A DNA stretch of 64,000 bases from Bacteroidales bacterium UBA4070 (lineage in GTDB: Bacteria; Bacteroidota; Bacteroidia; Bacteroidales; VadinHA17). A model generated the notes under the pieces. It had not been told where the DNA came from and searched no databases. It saw nothing but the letters and a program-made list of their open reading frames with translations. The stretch lies in the NCBI GenBank assembly GCA_002383485.1, contig DFYY01000027.1, positions 1 to 64,000 on the forward strand, read 5' to 3'. Positions 27,004-36,284 of this stretch are shown here, one piece after another (positions within the stretch are counted from its first letter, which is position 1; every line of letters starts with the position of its first letter). The translations under genes were made by a program, and so were the position numbers.

Positions 27004-27462
27004 CGCCAGGCTGAATCCCAGCACAAGACCCACCAAATACTATGGTGGTGTTTATGAGCGTATTACATATAACGCTCCTCAAAATATTCCTATGCTTCAC
27101 TTGCCTCACCCGTCAACTCACAGACCGAATTATATGCTTCGTCAAAAAGAGGTCAATTTTTACGGCTAAAAAAGAGACTTAACATTTATTCTGACCACTT
27201 AAGGATTTATAACACTCTTTTTCTGATAATTAGCTGTACAAAATATCAAATGGAACTGAATCCGGGATTTTGACCAAAAGAGGCTTCGTAAGGGTCATAT
27301 TCGGGAAAATTCCTGCCCATGGAGTCCGATTCGTGAATGATTTTTATACGTGGAGGGTCGGACGGATTATACTGAGGCTTCCGACTTTGATTATTAATGG
27401 TTTATATATACCTTACCCATCCAAAATACTGTGTGTTCTGTTACAGTAACAAATGCCTGAAA
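27004..27462. other. Intergenic region without a recognised gene
   Basis: This AT-rich gap separates two divergent genes. Two short inverted repeats are visible: CCACC...GGTGG around 27030-27049 and GAGCGTAT...ATAACGCTC at 27056-27077. A weaker GTCCGA...TCGGAC pair lies near 27325-27361. No ORF with convincing protein-like sequence and no tRNA-like fold were seen. Confidence 0.5.
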
Positions 27463-28179
27463 ATGAAAGAAAACAAGAATCAGACAGATGACTATCTGAG
27501 TCCTCATTTCATTACCCGGAGTAACTGGCTGAGGGCAGCCGTTCTTGGAGCAAATGACGGAATCTTATCGACAGCAAGTATTGCCATCGGTGTTGCGGCA
27601 GCAAGCAATACAAGAGAACCAATAATATTAGCCGCGTTGGCAGGATTGGTTGCAGGAGCCCTGTCAATGGCAGCAGGAGAATATGTATCTGTGAGTTCCC
27701 AGACAGATGTGGAGAATGCTGATATCGAAAGAGAGAAACAGGAACTGGAAGAAATGCCCGAAACAGAATTACAACGGTTGGCGGAAATTTATGAGAAAAG
27801 AGGTCTGAAGAAGGAAACCGCACAACTTGTGGCGAAAGAACTGACAGACAAGGATGCATTAAGCGCACATATCAGGGATGAACTGGGTATAAATGAAATA
27901 AGCCAGGCCAAACCAATCCAGGCAGCGTTTGCTTCAGGAGCCGCTTTTACTATAGGTGGCATTATGCCATTCCTTGTGACCCTGTTCCTGCCGCTGAGAA
28001 GTATGGAATACTCTCTGTATGGATTTGCCATCTTCTTTCTGATCATTCTGGGTGCCCTTGCAGCCAGAACGGGAGGCTCAAGCGTGACCAAAGCCATTAT
28101 CAGGATTTCATTCTGGGGTACTGTCGCAATGGGACTGACAGCTCTTGTAGGATATCTGTTTAATGTGACTGTCGGATAA
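27463..28179 (+). CDS. VIT1/CCC1 family Fe2+/Mn2+ transporter
   Basis: A 238-residue membrane protein of the vacuolar iron transporter family. RAAVLGANDGILSTASIAIGV followed by AGALSMAAGEYVSVSSQTDVE is the family signature of the first two helices. A charged helical segment (residues about 80-140) is followed by three more membrane helices with AFASGAAFTIGGIMPFL. The start at 27463 is chosen over 27397 because the family normally begins shortly before the HFITRSNWLR stretch. It likely exports or stores Fe/Mn. It is a single gene. Confidence 0.9.
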   Translation: MKENKNQTDDYLSPHFITRSNWLRAAVLGANDGILSTASIAIGVAAASNTREPIILAALAGLVAGALSMAAGEYVSVSSQTDVENADIEREKQELEEMPETELQRLAEIYEKRGLKKETAQLVAKELTDKDALSAHIRDELGINEISQAKPIQAAFASGAAFTIGGIMPFLVTLFLPLRSMEYSLYGFAIFFLIILGALAARTGGSSVTKAIIRISFWGTVAMGLTALVGYLFNVTVG

Positions 28180-28473
28180 ATAAAGCATAAGGCCTTGCCA
28201 CTGCGAAGCCTTCAACATCCCGTGTCATTTTTACGGCATTTTTTGGACTCTTGTCTTCCGGGCCCGGAATATTATCTATAGAAGCCGGCCGGGCAACTGC
28301 CGATTCGATGATCTTGACAAAGGAAGTTTAGAGAGGACGAACTTTTAGCCGATTAAGGCATACCTGGCAGGCCCTCCGGAAATTTCGCAGTGGAAAATTG
28401 AAAAGAAATTCAACGCCAGATAAAGTGCAGAAATCGGCAAACATGATAAATTTACCTGATACAATTAAAAATC
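28180..28473. other. Intergenic region without a recognised gene
   Basis: This gap of about 290 bp follows the VIT-type gene. A TAAATTTA at 28447-28454 matches seven of eight -7 positions ahead of the Cys-rich gene. Nothing else was recognised. Confidence 0.4.
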
Positions 28474-29022
28474 ATGTCTGACATCAGGAAAATCCAGGAA
28501 CAGGTGCTTTACGGCGCTGTTAAGAATGAGAGCAATGACGATACGGCAAAAATGGTAGTATTTGGAGATGATCTCAAACCAGCCCCGGAGGATAATCCAA
28601 CGTGGGTAAAGAACTCCATGAGCAGGCTCGGGGAACACTTTGACAGCGCAACCGTCAAAAAGATCAGGCAAAATTGCCAGTGCGGGTACGCTATGGAGGA
28701 GAAACTGCAGCTCGTTCAGGAGATAAAGGAAGCCTCCTCAAGCCTGGAAGAGTTTGGAAGTCACCCCAAAGCACAGGCCGCAGGACTGTCATATTCAGAC
28801 GGCGCAGTCAACCTGATGTTCCCGTTCTGCCCCTGTCCCATGGTTGCAGAGGTTGATAAGCTGGATACAAATACATGGTGCCAGTGTACCACGGGGTACA
28901 GCAAGATACTCTTTGAAAAGGCCTTTGGCTGCGAGGTGGATGTTGAGCTGCTGAAGAGTATCAAGGCCGGCGACGAAATCTGCCTCATGAAGATCATCCC
29001 CTTGGGGAAGGTCTGGCAATAG
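28474..29022 (+). CDS. Cys-rich cytosolic protein, DUF6144-like
   Basis: A 182-residue protein without a signal peptide. Cysteines are clustered as QNCQCGYAM, FPFCPCPM, NTWCQCTTGYSK, FGCEV and EICLM, which suggests a bound metal or Fe-S centre. The layout resembles DUF6144 proteins, whose function I do not know. The last part, with a Gly-Cys-X-Val and an E-I-C-X-M-K strand, recalls small V4R-like ligand-binding ends, but this is weak. It is flanked by unrelated genes. Confidence 0.7.
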   Translation: MSDIRKIQEQVLYGAVKNESNDDTAKMVVFGDDLKPAPEDNPTWVKNSMSRLGEHFDSATVKKIRQNCQCGYAMEEKLQLVQEIKEASSSLEEFGSHPKAQAAGLSYSDGAVNLMFPFCPCPMVAEVDKLDTNTWCQCTTGYSKILFEKAFGCEVDVELLKSIKAGDEICLMKIIPLGKVWQ

Positions 29023-29057
29023 CCCTGGCTGGAAACTTTTTCCGGAGTTTCCCCGGA

Positions 29058-30437
29058 TTACTCCTTCCTGAACCTTACCCGGGTCACTTCATTGACCCAG
29101 CCGCCGACGGTGAAAACGGCGCCCTCATCAAGGATGCGGCGGTAAAAACACTCCTCCTTCGTGGGAAAGAGCTGAGACCAGGCCCTGAATTTAGGCTCAG
29201 CCTCCTGTCTCAGTGAGGGATCAGCCTTTACGGCCGACTCGAGGTAGTCAACCGCAACCCAGTAGGCAGTGTGATTGTCAAATGCACTGCCAAGCTCAGC
29301 GCCGGCATAGCACTCGGCAAGGATCATCAGAGCCCGTGCATTACTGTTGTTGAGCTGCCAGGCATGCTCGGCACGGTTACGCGCCTCCTGCCTCCTCCCC
29401 TGCGCGAGATCTGCCAGGGCAATCCGGTTAAGCACCGCGGAACGCGATATCCTGCTTGTATCCCTGTTATATGCTTCAGTAAAATAGGATAAAGCCCTGT
29501 CGCTGTCGTTCCGGGCTATGTTAAGCTCTGCAAGCCGGAGGGCATTCTCCACTGAGCGGTCATTGGCAAACATCTTGACCGCAACGTTGTAATAGAGATC
29601 AGAAGAACCGCAGTCCGCTTCATTGAGCATAGCTTGCACCTTACCCAGGAACAGAGCATCACGGAAGTTGCGGTCCACCTTGCCGGAATAGAGGGTCTCT
29701 ATACCTGCACACGTCATAGCGCCGCTGGTACGGTAAAACGTCTCCATGTTCTGCAGGTCTTCGGAATTGCTGCAGTTTACGACCCCCGACTCAATCCGGT
29801 GGTCAACCGTTCCTATGGAGGTGATGAAGGCCTGCCCCATCTCGCCGGCATCAATAATACCCATGGCATACAGGCTGGCAGCCACCGTGGCAAGTCGCAC
29901 AAAATGATTGCATTCGAGCTGATCAGGATAACTTTCGGCTGCCTCGACCAGTATATTATAGCAGAGCCCCAGGTAATCCGGGTCATCACCTGCCAGATCC
30001 ATAAGCAGATCGGTCTTGTGAAGCTCATTTGCAGACCGGTTGCCATAATAGTGTGAACGCTGAGTAAAGATCATCATGATGGAATCAATATACTCCCTGC
30101 TTCCCGTCAGGTCAAACATCTGCCTGTAGAGAATTTCTCCGTCGGTGTAGATCTCCTCTGAGGCACCGGGGCAAACGTCAAGAGCCTCCCTCCAATATCC
30201 CAGGGCTGCAACGTTGTCGCCCTGCAACTGCGCTGACCTGTAAATCGAAATCATCTCAGGACATCTCACCGAGTCCGCAAAATCACCGGTCACAATTCCA
30301 CTCCCGGCGACCTCCTGGCCGGTAACGGCCGAAGGCAAAACAATCATAAGCGCAGCAGCCAGAATCATTACTGACCGTAATCCTTTTTCAATCATCAGTG
30401 CCATAACTTGCAGTGCTTTAAAATCAGGATACCTCAT
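29058..30437 (-). CDS. Exported TPR-repeat protein, function unknown
   Basis: A 459-residue protein. The first Met gives a 14-residue leader before a typical signal peptide (MIEKGLRSVMILAAALMIVLPSAVTG), so the true start may be 30395. The body is helical with tetratricopeptide-like repeats, such as GYWREALDVCPGASEEIYTD, ALSYFTEAYNRDTS and ARNRAEHAWQLNNSNARALM. Similar proteins in Bacteroidota act in the periplasm as assembly or interaction scaffolds. No partner is evident here. Confidence 0.82.
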   Translation of the reverse strand: MRYPDFKALQVMALMIEKGLRSVMILAAALMIVLPSAVTGQEVAGSGIVTGDFADSVRCPEMISIYRSAQLQGDNVAALGYWREALDVCPGASEEIYTDGEILYRQMFDLTGSREYIDSIMMIFTQRSHYYGNRSANELHKTDLLMDLAGDDPDYLGLCYNILVEAAESYPDQLECNHFVRLATVAASLYAMGIIDAGEMGQAFITSIGTVDHRIESGVVNCSNSEDLQNMETFYRTSGAMTCAGIETLYSGKVDRNFRDALFLGKVQAMLNEADCGSSDLYYNVAVKMFANDRSVENALRLAELNIARNDSDRALSYFTEAYNRDTSRISRSAVLNRIALADLAQGRRQEARNRAEHAWQLNNSNARALMILAECYAGAELGSAFDNHTAYWVAVDYLESAVKADPSLRQEAEPKFRAWSQLFPTKEECFYRRILDEGAVFTVGGWVNEVTRVRFRKE

Positions 30438-30610
30438 CCTTATTATAACTCTCAGCGATTAAAATTCGTATCCTGAGACTGCCATGGAGGTGATAAATAT
30501 TCGGGATGGCAGGCCGCAGCCGGAAAATAAGAAGATAAACGCCTAACTGTCAGCAATTTTTTCCGTCCAGGAGCGTTAATTATTAAGGAAAACAGGCATT
30601 ATACACAATT

Positions 30611-30832
30611 ATGTTCTACAATTATCATATAATGAGCCTGCCGCATGAGAGGATGTACCTGATGAACACAACGAAGGACGTTGTAATCAGGTCGTCTCCC
30701 GGTAAGACCAGTAAGTTCTATGCGAAAGAGAGAGGCGGAAAGGAATTTGAGCTCCACCACCTGAGTGACCTGCTGCATGAGACGCTCAAGACAGCAAAAA
30801 AGATTTCCCGTTCGCAGTATGCTCTCTTTTAG
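30611..30832 (+). CDS. Small protein of unknown function
   Basis: A 73-codon frame; a second Met at codon 8 (MSLPHERMYLMNTTKDVVIR) is an equally good start. The sequence is polar, with RSSPGKTSKFYAKERGGKEF and ELHHLSDLLHETLKTAKKIS, and looks like a compact cytosolic domain. A frame of similar length exists on the other strand but reads less like a protein. It is followed by an AT-rich promoter region for the CotH gene. Real but unassigned, in my judgement. Confidence 0.55.
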   Translation: MFYNYHIMSLPHERMYLMNTTKDVVIRSSPGKTSKFYAKERGGKEFELHHLSDLLHETLKTAKKISRSQYALF

Positions 30833-30879
30833 CAAACCGCTTTTCTGATCTTAACCGGCCGTATAAAGGCAAAAAGAGC

Positions 30880-30887
30880 TATTTTTG
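30880..30887 (+). promoter_or_regulatory. -7 element for the CotH/lamin-tail gene, TATTTTTG
   Basis: Exact TAnnTTTG match 61 bp before the ATG at 30949. Confidence 0.45.
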
Positions 30888-30948
30888 GACTCCCGGGAAT
30901 CCAGGGGATACAGGGTTACCCGGAAAAACCCTTTACTGATCCAGGAAG

Positions 30949-33900
30949 ATGCGCTTCACTCCACTTGCCCGAAAATATACTGTCTCTCTTGTTCTTGCTT
31001 TCACCCTTATCGGCAGCAGCATAAACGGTCAGATTGACTTCAGCACCGGCTCCTCCTACAGGTACCTCAAAGGCTCTGCTGCCGCCAGTCTGCCTGGCGA
31101 CTGGATGACACCAGACTACAATGACTCCGGCTGGAGCCAGGCCAACGCCCCTTTCCGTTACGGTGACGGCAGCGGAGGAACGGTTCTCGGTGATATGATA
31201 AACAACTACTCCACGCTTTACCTCAGGAGCAGCTTCAACGCCTTCTCCACTGACAGGATAAAAACAATCCAATTCAGGGTCAACTATGATGACGGGTTCG
31301 TGATCTGGGTCAACGGAACGAGGGTGCTCAGCAGAAACGCACCTGCGACACTCTCGAATACTGCACTTGCACCCGTAAACCATGAGTCGGGCACCTTCGA
31401 GCTTTACAGCATCGACTCCACCTGGGTGCCGCTGGTGGAAGGGACCAACCTTCTGTGCATCCAGGCATTTAATCTCACACTGAACAGTTCCGACTTCTTC
31501 TTCGATCTTGGCGTCGAAGCAGCGCTGTCACAGCCGGAGGTATCCGACACTGTCCCCATCAGTTTCAGCCACGAAGCCGGATTCTTCGATGCGCCGTTTG
31601 ACCTAGCTATAACCCCGGGTGAACCCGGATACGAGCTTGTCTATACTATTGACGGCAGCAACCCGCAGACATCATCAACGGCAATGCGCACCACCACCTC
31701 AGCAAGCCTCAGGGTTGATCCTGAGATTACTGCCGGCCGGCCGCGTACACCCGTATTCATTGTCCGGGCTTCGCTGGCCATGGCCGGCTATTCCCCGTCG
31801 AGGCCGGTGACAAAGTCGTTCATATTCATTGACAAGGTACTTTTACAGGGGTATCCGGGAGGCGACTGGCCGGCATCATCGGTAAACGATCAGCTGATAG
31901 ACCTGGAGATGGATCCCGAGGTGATAAATGATTCGCGCTACAGCCCTCATATCAGGGCAAGCCTGAGGGATATACCCTCAATCTCTCTCGTTACGGACAA
32001 CGCAAGCCTCTTCAGCCCCTCGGAGGGCATCTATGTAAATGCCTACATGCACGGTGAGGAGTGGGAGCGTCAGTGCTCGCTGGAGCTGATAGACACGGAC
32101 AACACAGTGGAATTCAGCGTGAACGCCGGTGTACGCATCCGCGGAGGGGCTAGCCGCAAACCGTCGAACCCCAAGCATGCCTTCCGGTTATTCTTCAGGA
32201 AAGAGTACGGACCGGGCAAGCTCCGTTATCCCCTCTTTGGCGATGAAGGCGCCTCTGAGTTCGACAAGGTGGACCTCAGGACCGAACAGAACTACTCCTG
32301 GAGCATGGACGGCGACTCTCACAACACCTTTCTACGGGATGTGTTTTCACGTGACACGCAGCGCGACATGGGCCAGCCATACACCCGGAGCCGTTACTAC
32401 CATCTCTATCTCAACGGCATGTACTGGGGCATCTACCAGACCGAGGAGAGGGCCGATGCTGACTATGCTGAAACCTACTTCGGCGACAGTGAGGATGACT
32501 ATGATGTCATAAAGGTCTCTGTTGAGGCCTGGCCGTACTTCAACGAGGCTACTGACGGCACGATGGATTCATGGCAGGAGCTGTGGAACAGGTGTGTCCG
32601 CGGCTTTGCATCCAACGCAGACTATTTTGCCCTGGAAGGAAAGGACCAGAACGGCAAGCCGGTGAAGAATACCCGCGTGTATGTCAACATTGATAACCTG
32701 ATTGATTACATGCTGGTGATCTTCTACACCGGCAACTTCGACGCCCCGGTCTCGGCCTTTGCCTCCAACTCAATGGCAAATAACTACTACGCTATTCAGA
32801 ACAGAAAAAACAAGGGAGAGGGGTTCGTTTTCCTGGCTCATGATTCGGAGCATTCGATGTTCGTCAGCCGCTATTCGCTGAGCGATGGCATAAACGAGAA
32901 CAGGGTGACAATCAATGACCCGGCGATGACGGCATCGGGAATCAGTAACTTCCAGCCGCAGTGGCTGCATCACAAGCTGGTATCCAACGCCGAATACCGG
33001 CTTCGCTTTGCGGACAGGGCCTACAAACATTTCTCTGCCGGCGGATCTCTTCATCCGGGAAAGTGCCTCAACCGGTTCCAGGCAAGGAAACAACAGGTTG
33101 ACAAGGCGATAATTGCCGAGTCCGCCAGATGGGGAGATGCGAAGACATGGAACCCGAGGGACAGAATTGACGACTGGCTGCCGGAGGTTACGGATATGGA
33201 GAACAACTTCTTCCCGGTCAGATCCGGCATTGTGGTCAGCCAACTGAAGTCCGCAGGGCTGTATCCGTCACTTGAGCCCACCGTTGTGAAAGAATCGGGC
33301 CTGACCCTGGCAGATGAGAGGGAGATTTCCTCACCGGTAACTGTGACACTCGAGAATCCAAACTCCAGGGGACAGATATACTATACAACTGACGGCAGTG
33401 ACCCGCGGCTCCTTGGCGGCACTGTATCAGGCAAGGCCGTGGCGGCTCAGCACGGATCCGTCCTGGTGATCTCCGCGTCAACCATCTTCAGGTCACGTAT
33501 CCTCGAAAACCAGGTCTGGAGCCCCATGAAGGAGGTGCGATTCATGGCGGTGAACGAGGACTATTCATATCTCAAGGTAACGGAGGTGCATTATCACTCG
33601 GCTGACCTGATAAGGGGCAGTGACACCGTGGACGGCAAGGACCTGGAGTTCCTCGAACTGAAGAATACAGGCAGGAACGCCGTGCATATCTCCGGCCTTA
33701 CAGTTGATACTGCGATATTTTACCAGGTCCCCGCCGGGGTGATGCTTCCCCCGAAGGGGTTCTATGTAATAGCCTCGAAACCAGAGGAGTTCTACGCTTA
33801 TTACGGGATGAGAGCCAGCGGCAACTACAGCGGCAACCTTGCCAATTCCGGTGAGTTTGTGCTGTTGAATGACAAAAACATGAACAGGATCCTTTCCTTC

Positions 33901-34341
33901 AGCTTCTCCGATGATCCCCCATGGCCCGTTGAGGCTGACGGCAGCGGATACTCGCTCGTGTCTCAGATGGGAGACCCTACGGATGATCCGGACCTGTCAT
34001 CATACTGGAGACGGTCAGCCAACACCGGGGGTTCACCGTTTGCCGATGACCCTGTCTCAACGGCCGCAGAAGAGATGCTTCAAAGGCATTGGGGTGAACT
34101 TACCGTCTACCCGAACCCGTCATCAGGAGTGATTGTGGTGAGCATCGGCGAAGAGATCAGCAGCACGGTTACACTCAGGTTCATCTCGATCACCGGGGTG
34201 ATCGCCCTTGTCAGGGAGACCGGTGGCACGGAAGTGATTGACCTTGCCGAAGAAGGCCTTGCGCCAGGTGTATATACAATAACCGCAGAACACCGTGGCG
34301 TTTCATACAGGACAAGACTGGTGTATATGCCGCAGAGGTAA
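30949..34341 (+). CDS. Large CotH-kinase/lamin-tail surface protein with T9SS sorting domain
   Basis: A 1130-residue secreted protein. After a signal peptide, a jelly-roll-like N-terminal domain contains YLRSSFNAFSTDRIKTIQF and VNYDDGFVIWVNGTRVL. A chitobiase/hexosaminidase-C-like module follows (about 195-245, VYTIDGSNPQTSS). The CotH kinase-like region (about 390-730) carries RIRGGASRKPSNPKHAFRLF, VDLRTEQNYSW and YHLYLNGMYWGIYQTEERAD. A second chitobiase-C module (about 785-865, YYTTDGSDPRLLGG) and a lamin-tail domain (about 872-1015) come next. A type A T9SS tail begins LTVYPNPSSGVIVV near 1048. CotH domains are atypical protein kinases in spore coats and fungal invasins; the role of these large Bacteroidota forms is not established. 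PorT is encoded close by. Confidence 0.9.
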   Translation: MRFTPLARKYTVSLVLAFTLIGSSINGQIDFSTGSSYRYLKGSAAASLPGDWMTPDYNDSGWSQANAPFRYGDGSGGTVLGDMINNYSTLYLRSSFNAFSTDRIKTIQFRVNYDDGFVIWVNGTRVLSRNAPATLSNTALAPVNHESGTFELYSIDSTWVPLVEGTNLLCIQAFNLTLNSSDFFFDLGVEAALSQPEVSDTVPISFSHEAGFFDAPFDLAITPGEPGYELVYTIDGSNPQTSSTAMRTTTSASLRVDPEITAGRPRTPVFIVRASLAMAGYSPSRPVTKSFIFIDKVLLQGYPGGDWPASSVNDQLIDLEMDPEVINDSRYSPHIRASLRDIPSISLVTDNASLFSPSEGIYVNAYMHGEEWERQCSLELIDTDNTVEFSVNAGVRIRGGASRKPSNPKHAFRLFFRKEYGPGKLRYPLFGDEGASEFDKVDLRTEQNYSWSMDGDSHNTFLRDVFSRDTQRDMGQPYTRSRYYHLYLNGMYWGIYQTEERADADYAETYFGDSEDDYDVIKVSVEAWPYFNEATDGTMDSWQELWNRCVRGFASNADYFALEGKDQNGKPVKNTRVYVNIDNLIDYMLVIFYTGNFDAPVSAFASNSMANNYYAIQNRKNKGEGFVFLAHDSEHSMFVSRYSLSDGINENRVTINDPAMTASGISNFQPQWLHHKLVSNAEYRLRFADRAYKHFSAGGSLHPGKCLNRFQARKQQVDKAIIAESARWGDAKTWNPRDRIDDWLPEVTDMENNFFPVRSGIVVSQLKSAGLYPSLEPTVVKESGLTLADEREISSPVTVTLENPNSRGQIYYTTDGSDPRLLGGTVSGKAVAAQHGSVLVISASTIFRSRILENQVWSPMKEVRFMAVNEDYSYLKVTEVHYHSADLIRGSDTVDGKDLEFLELKNTGRNAVHISGLTVDTAIFYQVPAGVMLPPKGFYVIASKPEEFYAYYGMRASGNYSGNLANSGEFVLLNDKNMNRILSFSFSDDPPWPVEADGSGYSLVSQMGDPTDDPDLSSYWRRSANTGGSPFADDPVSTAAEEMLQRHWGELTVYPNPSSGVIVVSIGEEISSTVTLRFISITGVIALVRETGGTEVIDLAEEGLAPGVYTITAEHRGVSYRTRLVYMPQR

Positions 34342-34384
34342 CCTTATGGCATACAGATTGCAGATGGAGGGTAATGTAAACACT

Positions 34385-34392
34385 TATATTTG
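34385..34392 (+). promoter_or_regulatory. -7 element, TATATTTG
   Basis: Exact TAnnTTTG match 31 bp before the start of the small lipoprotein gene. Confidence 0.45.
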
Positions 34393-34422
34393 AATTTGTA
34401 TTTTGCCGGGCAGAATGTCAGC

Positions 34423-34626
34423 ATGAAAAAGAAAACATCGAAAATCGGTTTGCGCGCAGCGGGGCTCCTGCTACTGCTTTATATGCTGAGCTTCAACTCG
34501 TGTGACAAGGTTAGTATCTGCTGGTACTGTGAGAATCCCCACAACACAAGTGAATGGCAGCAGGTCTGCAACTCCATGACCAAGATCAAACTGGAGTCAT
34601 ACGGTTACGTCTGTACCCCGTTCTGA
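34423..34626 (+). CDS. Very small lipoprotein with Cys pair
   Basis: A 67-residue product from ATG 34423. The signal ends MLSFNSC, giving lipid Cys 27, so the mature part is only about 41 residues. These include DKVSICWYCENPHNTSEW and VCNSMTKIKLESYGYVCTPF, with four further cysteines that could form disulfides. The frame extends 11 codons upstream to 34390, but those bases contain the -7 element. It lies just before porT on the same strand. No family recognised. Confidence 0.65.
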   Translation: MKKKTSKIGLRAAGLLLLLYMLSFNSCDKVSICWYCENPHNTSEWQQVCNSMTKIKLESYGYVCTPF

Positions 34627-34684
34627 TCATAATTCGTATCTTGTACTCCCGTTATTCAATTTGCCTCAGGCAGTGAAAAGGAGC

Positions 34685-35392
34685 ATGAAACATATCGTAC
34701 TTGCAGCAGTGGTGTTACTGTGCGGGCTGAGTCTCGCGGGACAGAGAGAGGTGCCGGTTAACGGCCCCTGGGAAGATGAGAAGTTCTTCAACGCAGGGTA
34801 CAGCCTCGGGTTTAATACCATGAGCTTCAGAATCAATCCTTCGGATCAGTTCACGGCCATAGACTCACTTTCTCCCTCCGGCGTCAGCGTCTTCCCGGGC
34901 ATCAATATCCACCTTGCTCTGAATTTCAGGATAAACCAGTTCTTCGATATAAGACTGCTGCCAGGCATCTCCTTCGGCCAGCGAAACTTAAATTTCTCAT
35001 CCACCAGCCTGGTTGATACGGTCTTTTCTCCCCAAAAGATAGAATCCAGTTTCATCGAAGTGCCGTTACTAGTCAGGTACGGCTGGAGGATGCAGAACAT
35101 CAAACCCTACATAATAGGCGGAGTCAACTACAGGTACGACTTCTACGCTCAGGACAGGTACAGGATTGAAAGGCCTGTCTATCTGAGGTTGAACAAACCG
35201 GATATTTACTATGAGGCAGGCGCCGGGGTAGGCTTTTATCTGAAGAGCATCAGGCTCTCCCTGGAGATCAAAATGTCAAACGGCATACAGGATGTGCTGG
35301 CGCATGACTCCCACCCTGAGTACCCGGAATACACCAACTCGATAGCCTCACTGAAGTCGCGCATGTGGGTTTTCTCCCTGCATTTCGAATAA
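34685..35392 (+). CDS. porT: PorT-like outer-membrane beta-barrel protein of the type IX secretion system
   Basis: A 235-residue protein with a signal peptide (MKHIVLAAVVLLCGLSLAGQ) and a beta-barrel. The stretches SLGFNTMSFRINPSDQF, RLLPGISFGQRNLNFSS, IESSFIEVPLLVRYGW and YIIGGVNYRYDFYAQD follow the PorT pattern as I know it from T9SS-bearing Bacteroidota. PorT is required for T9SS export of proteins with C-terminal sorting domains, which fits the T9SS cargos in this window. The start at 34685 gives a clean signal peptide; eight more codons lie upstream. Confidence 0.88.
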   Translation: MKHIVLAAVVLLCGLSLAGQREVPVNGPWEDEKFFNAGYSLGFNTMSFRINPSDQFTAIDSLSPSGVSVFPGINIHLALNFRINQFFDIRLLPGISFGQRNLNFSSTSLVDTVFSPQKIESSFIEVPLLVRYGWRMQNIKPYIIGGVNYRYDFYAQDRYRIERPVYLRLNKPDIYYEAGAGVGFYLKSIRLSLEIKMSNGIQDVLAHDSHPEYPEYTNSIASLKSRMWVFSLHFE

Positions 35393-35633
35393 CCTTTAAT
35401 GCCTGTTTCCGGCCCTTCGCGGCAGGACATATTACTGACATTGCGGCAGTTGATACTGAGGCAGCGGTGTAATCTAAGAACTCAGCCCATTTGTCCTATG
35501 ATCCCCCAGGTTGGTCAAAATTATACTGCATTTCATGCTTCCGGAGCTCATTTTATGAGGTTAATTCACGAAATTTGGGCAGGCGAGGGAAAAATACGGG
35601 CTGTTGCAGCCACCTGCCAAACTGACCATATCA

Positions 35634-36284
35634 ATGAGATACAACTACAAAAACCTCTTTGCGTCGCAGCATGAAAAATTTACGGCGATATTGGGTCAGG
35701 ACTATTTCTCATCGCTCCTGGTTGAAGACGATCTTTCGGATTCAGCCATCATTGTAACAGACAAGAGGGTATACCAGGTAGGTAAACTCTATGAAGCGCG
35801 GCAGCGCAGTCGCATCGGAAGCCACAGGGCCGGCAGGGGTAAGAAGATAGTCAGTCTGATGGACATAACCGGGACCAGCAGCAAGGAGGTTTCAAGACCT
35901 GTTCCCGGATCTGCGCTGATTGCATTCGGCGTCCTGTCTGCCACGCTCGGTCTTCTCTCTGACGTCAGGCAGTCTACTTATATAATGCTTGGAATTGCTT
36001 TGATTTCAATTGCCGCCGGGGTCTGGCTCATCCTGAAGCTCAGGAAAAGATATCTCGTGATTGAATACGCCGGAGGGAGCATGGCACAACCGGTAAAGTT
36101 CATCACTGATTCCGAACTCAACCTTTTCCAGGGCATAATCTCTGACGAGAAGGAGAAACTGATCTCAGGCGCTGCAGACAGCAAGGAATGCCCAAACTGC
36201 GGGGAAAAGATACAGCTCAGCGCAAAGATATGCCGCTACTGCGGCGAGGAGCAAAAGGATCTCTCCACCGAAGAATCAAGATAA
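35634..36284 (+). CDS. Membrane protein with C-terminal zinc ribbon
   Basis: A 216-residue protein starting MRYNYKNLFASQHEK at 35634 (ten codons upstream are also open). The N-terminal soluble part (about residues 1-85) includes SAIIVTDKRVYQVGK, a PH-like pattern. Two membrane helices follow (SALIAFGVLSATLGLL and YIMLGIALISIAAGVWLI). A second soluble segment follows, and then a zinc ribbon, CPNCGEKIQLSAKICRYCGEE, with two CxxC pairs. Function unknown. It has no close operon partner. Confidence 0.75.
   Translation: MRYNYKNLFASQHEKFTAILGQDYFSSLLVEDDLSDSAIIVTDKRVYQVGKLYEARQRSRIGSHRAGRGKKIVSLMDITGTSSKEVSRPVPGSALIAFGVLSATLGLLSDVRQSTYIMLGIALISIAAGVWLILKLRKRYLVIEYAGGSMAQPVKFITDSELNLFQGIISDEKEKLISGAADSKECPNCGEKIQLSAKICRYCGEEQKDLSTEESR

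Noticed and set aside
35399..35674. 91-codon frame before the zinc-ribbon membrane protein
   Set aside because: The sequence is not protein-like and overlaps the better supported gene at 35634 in another frame.
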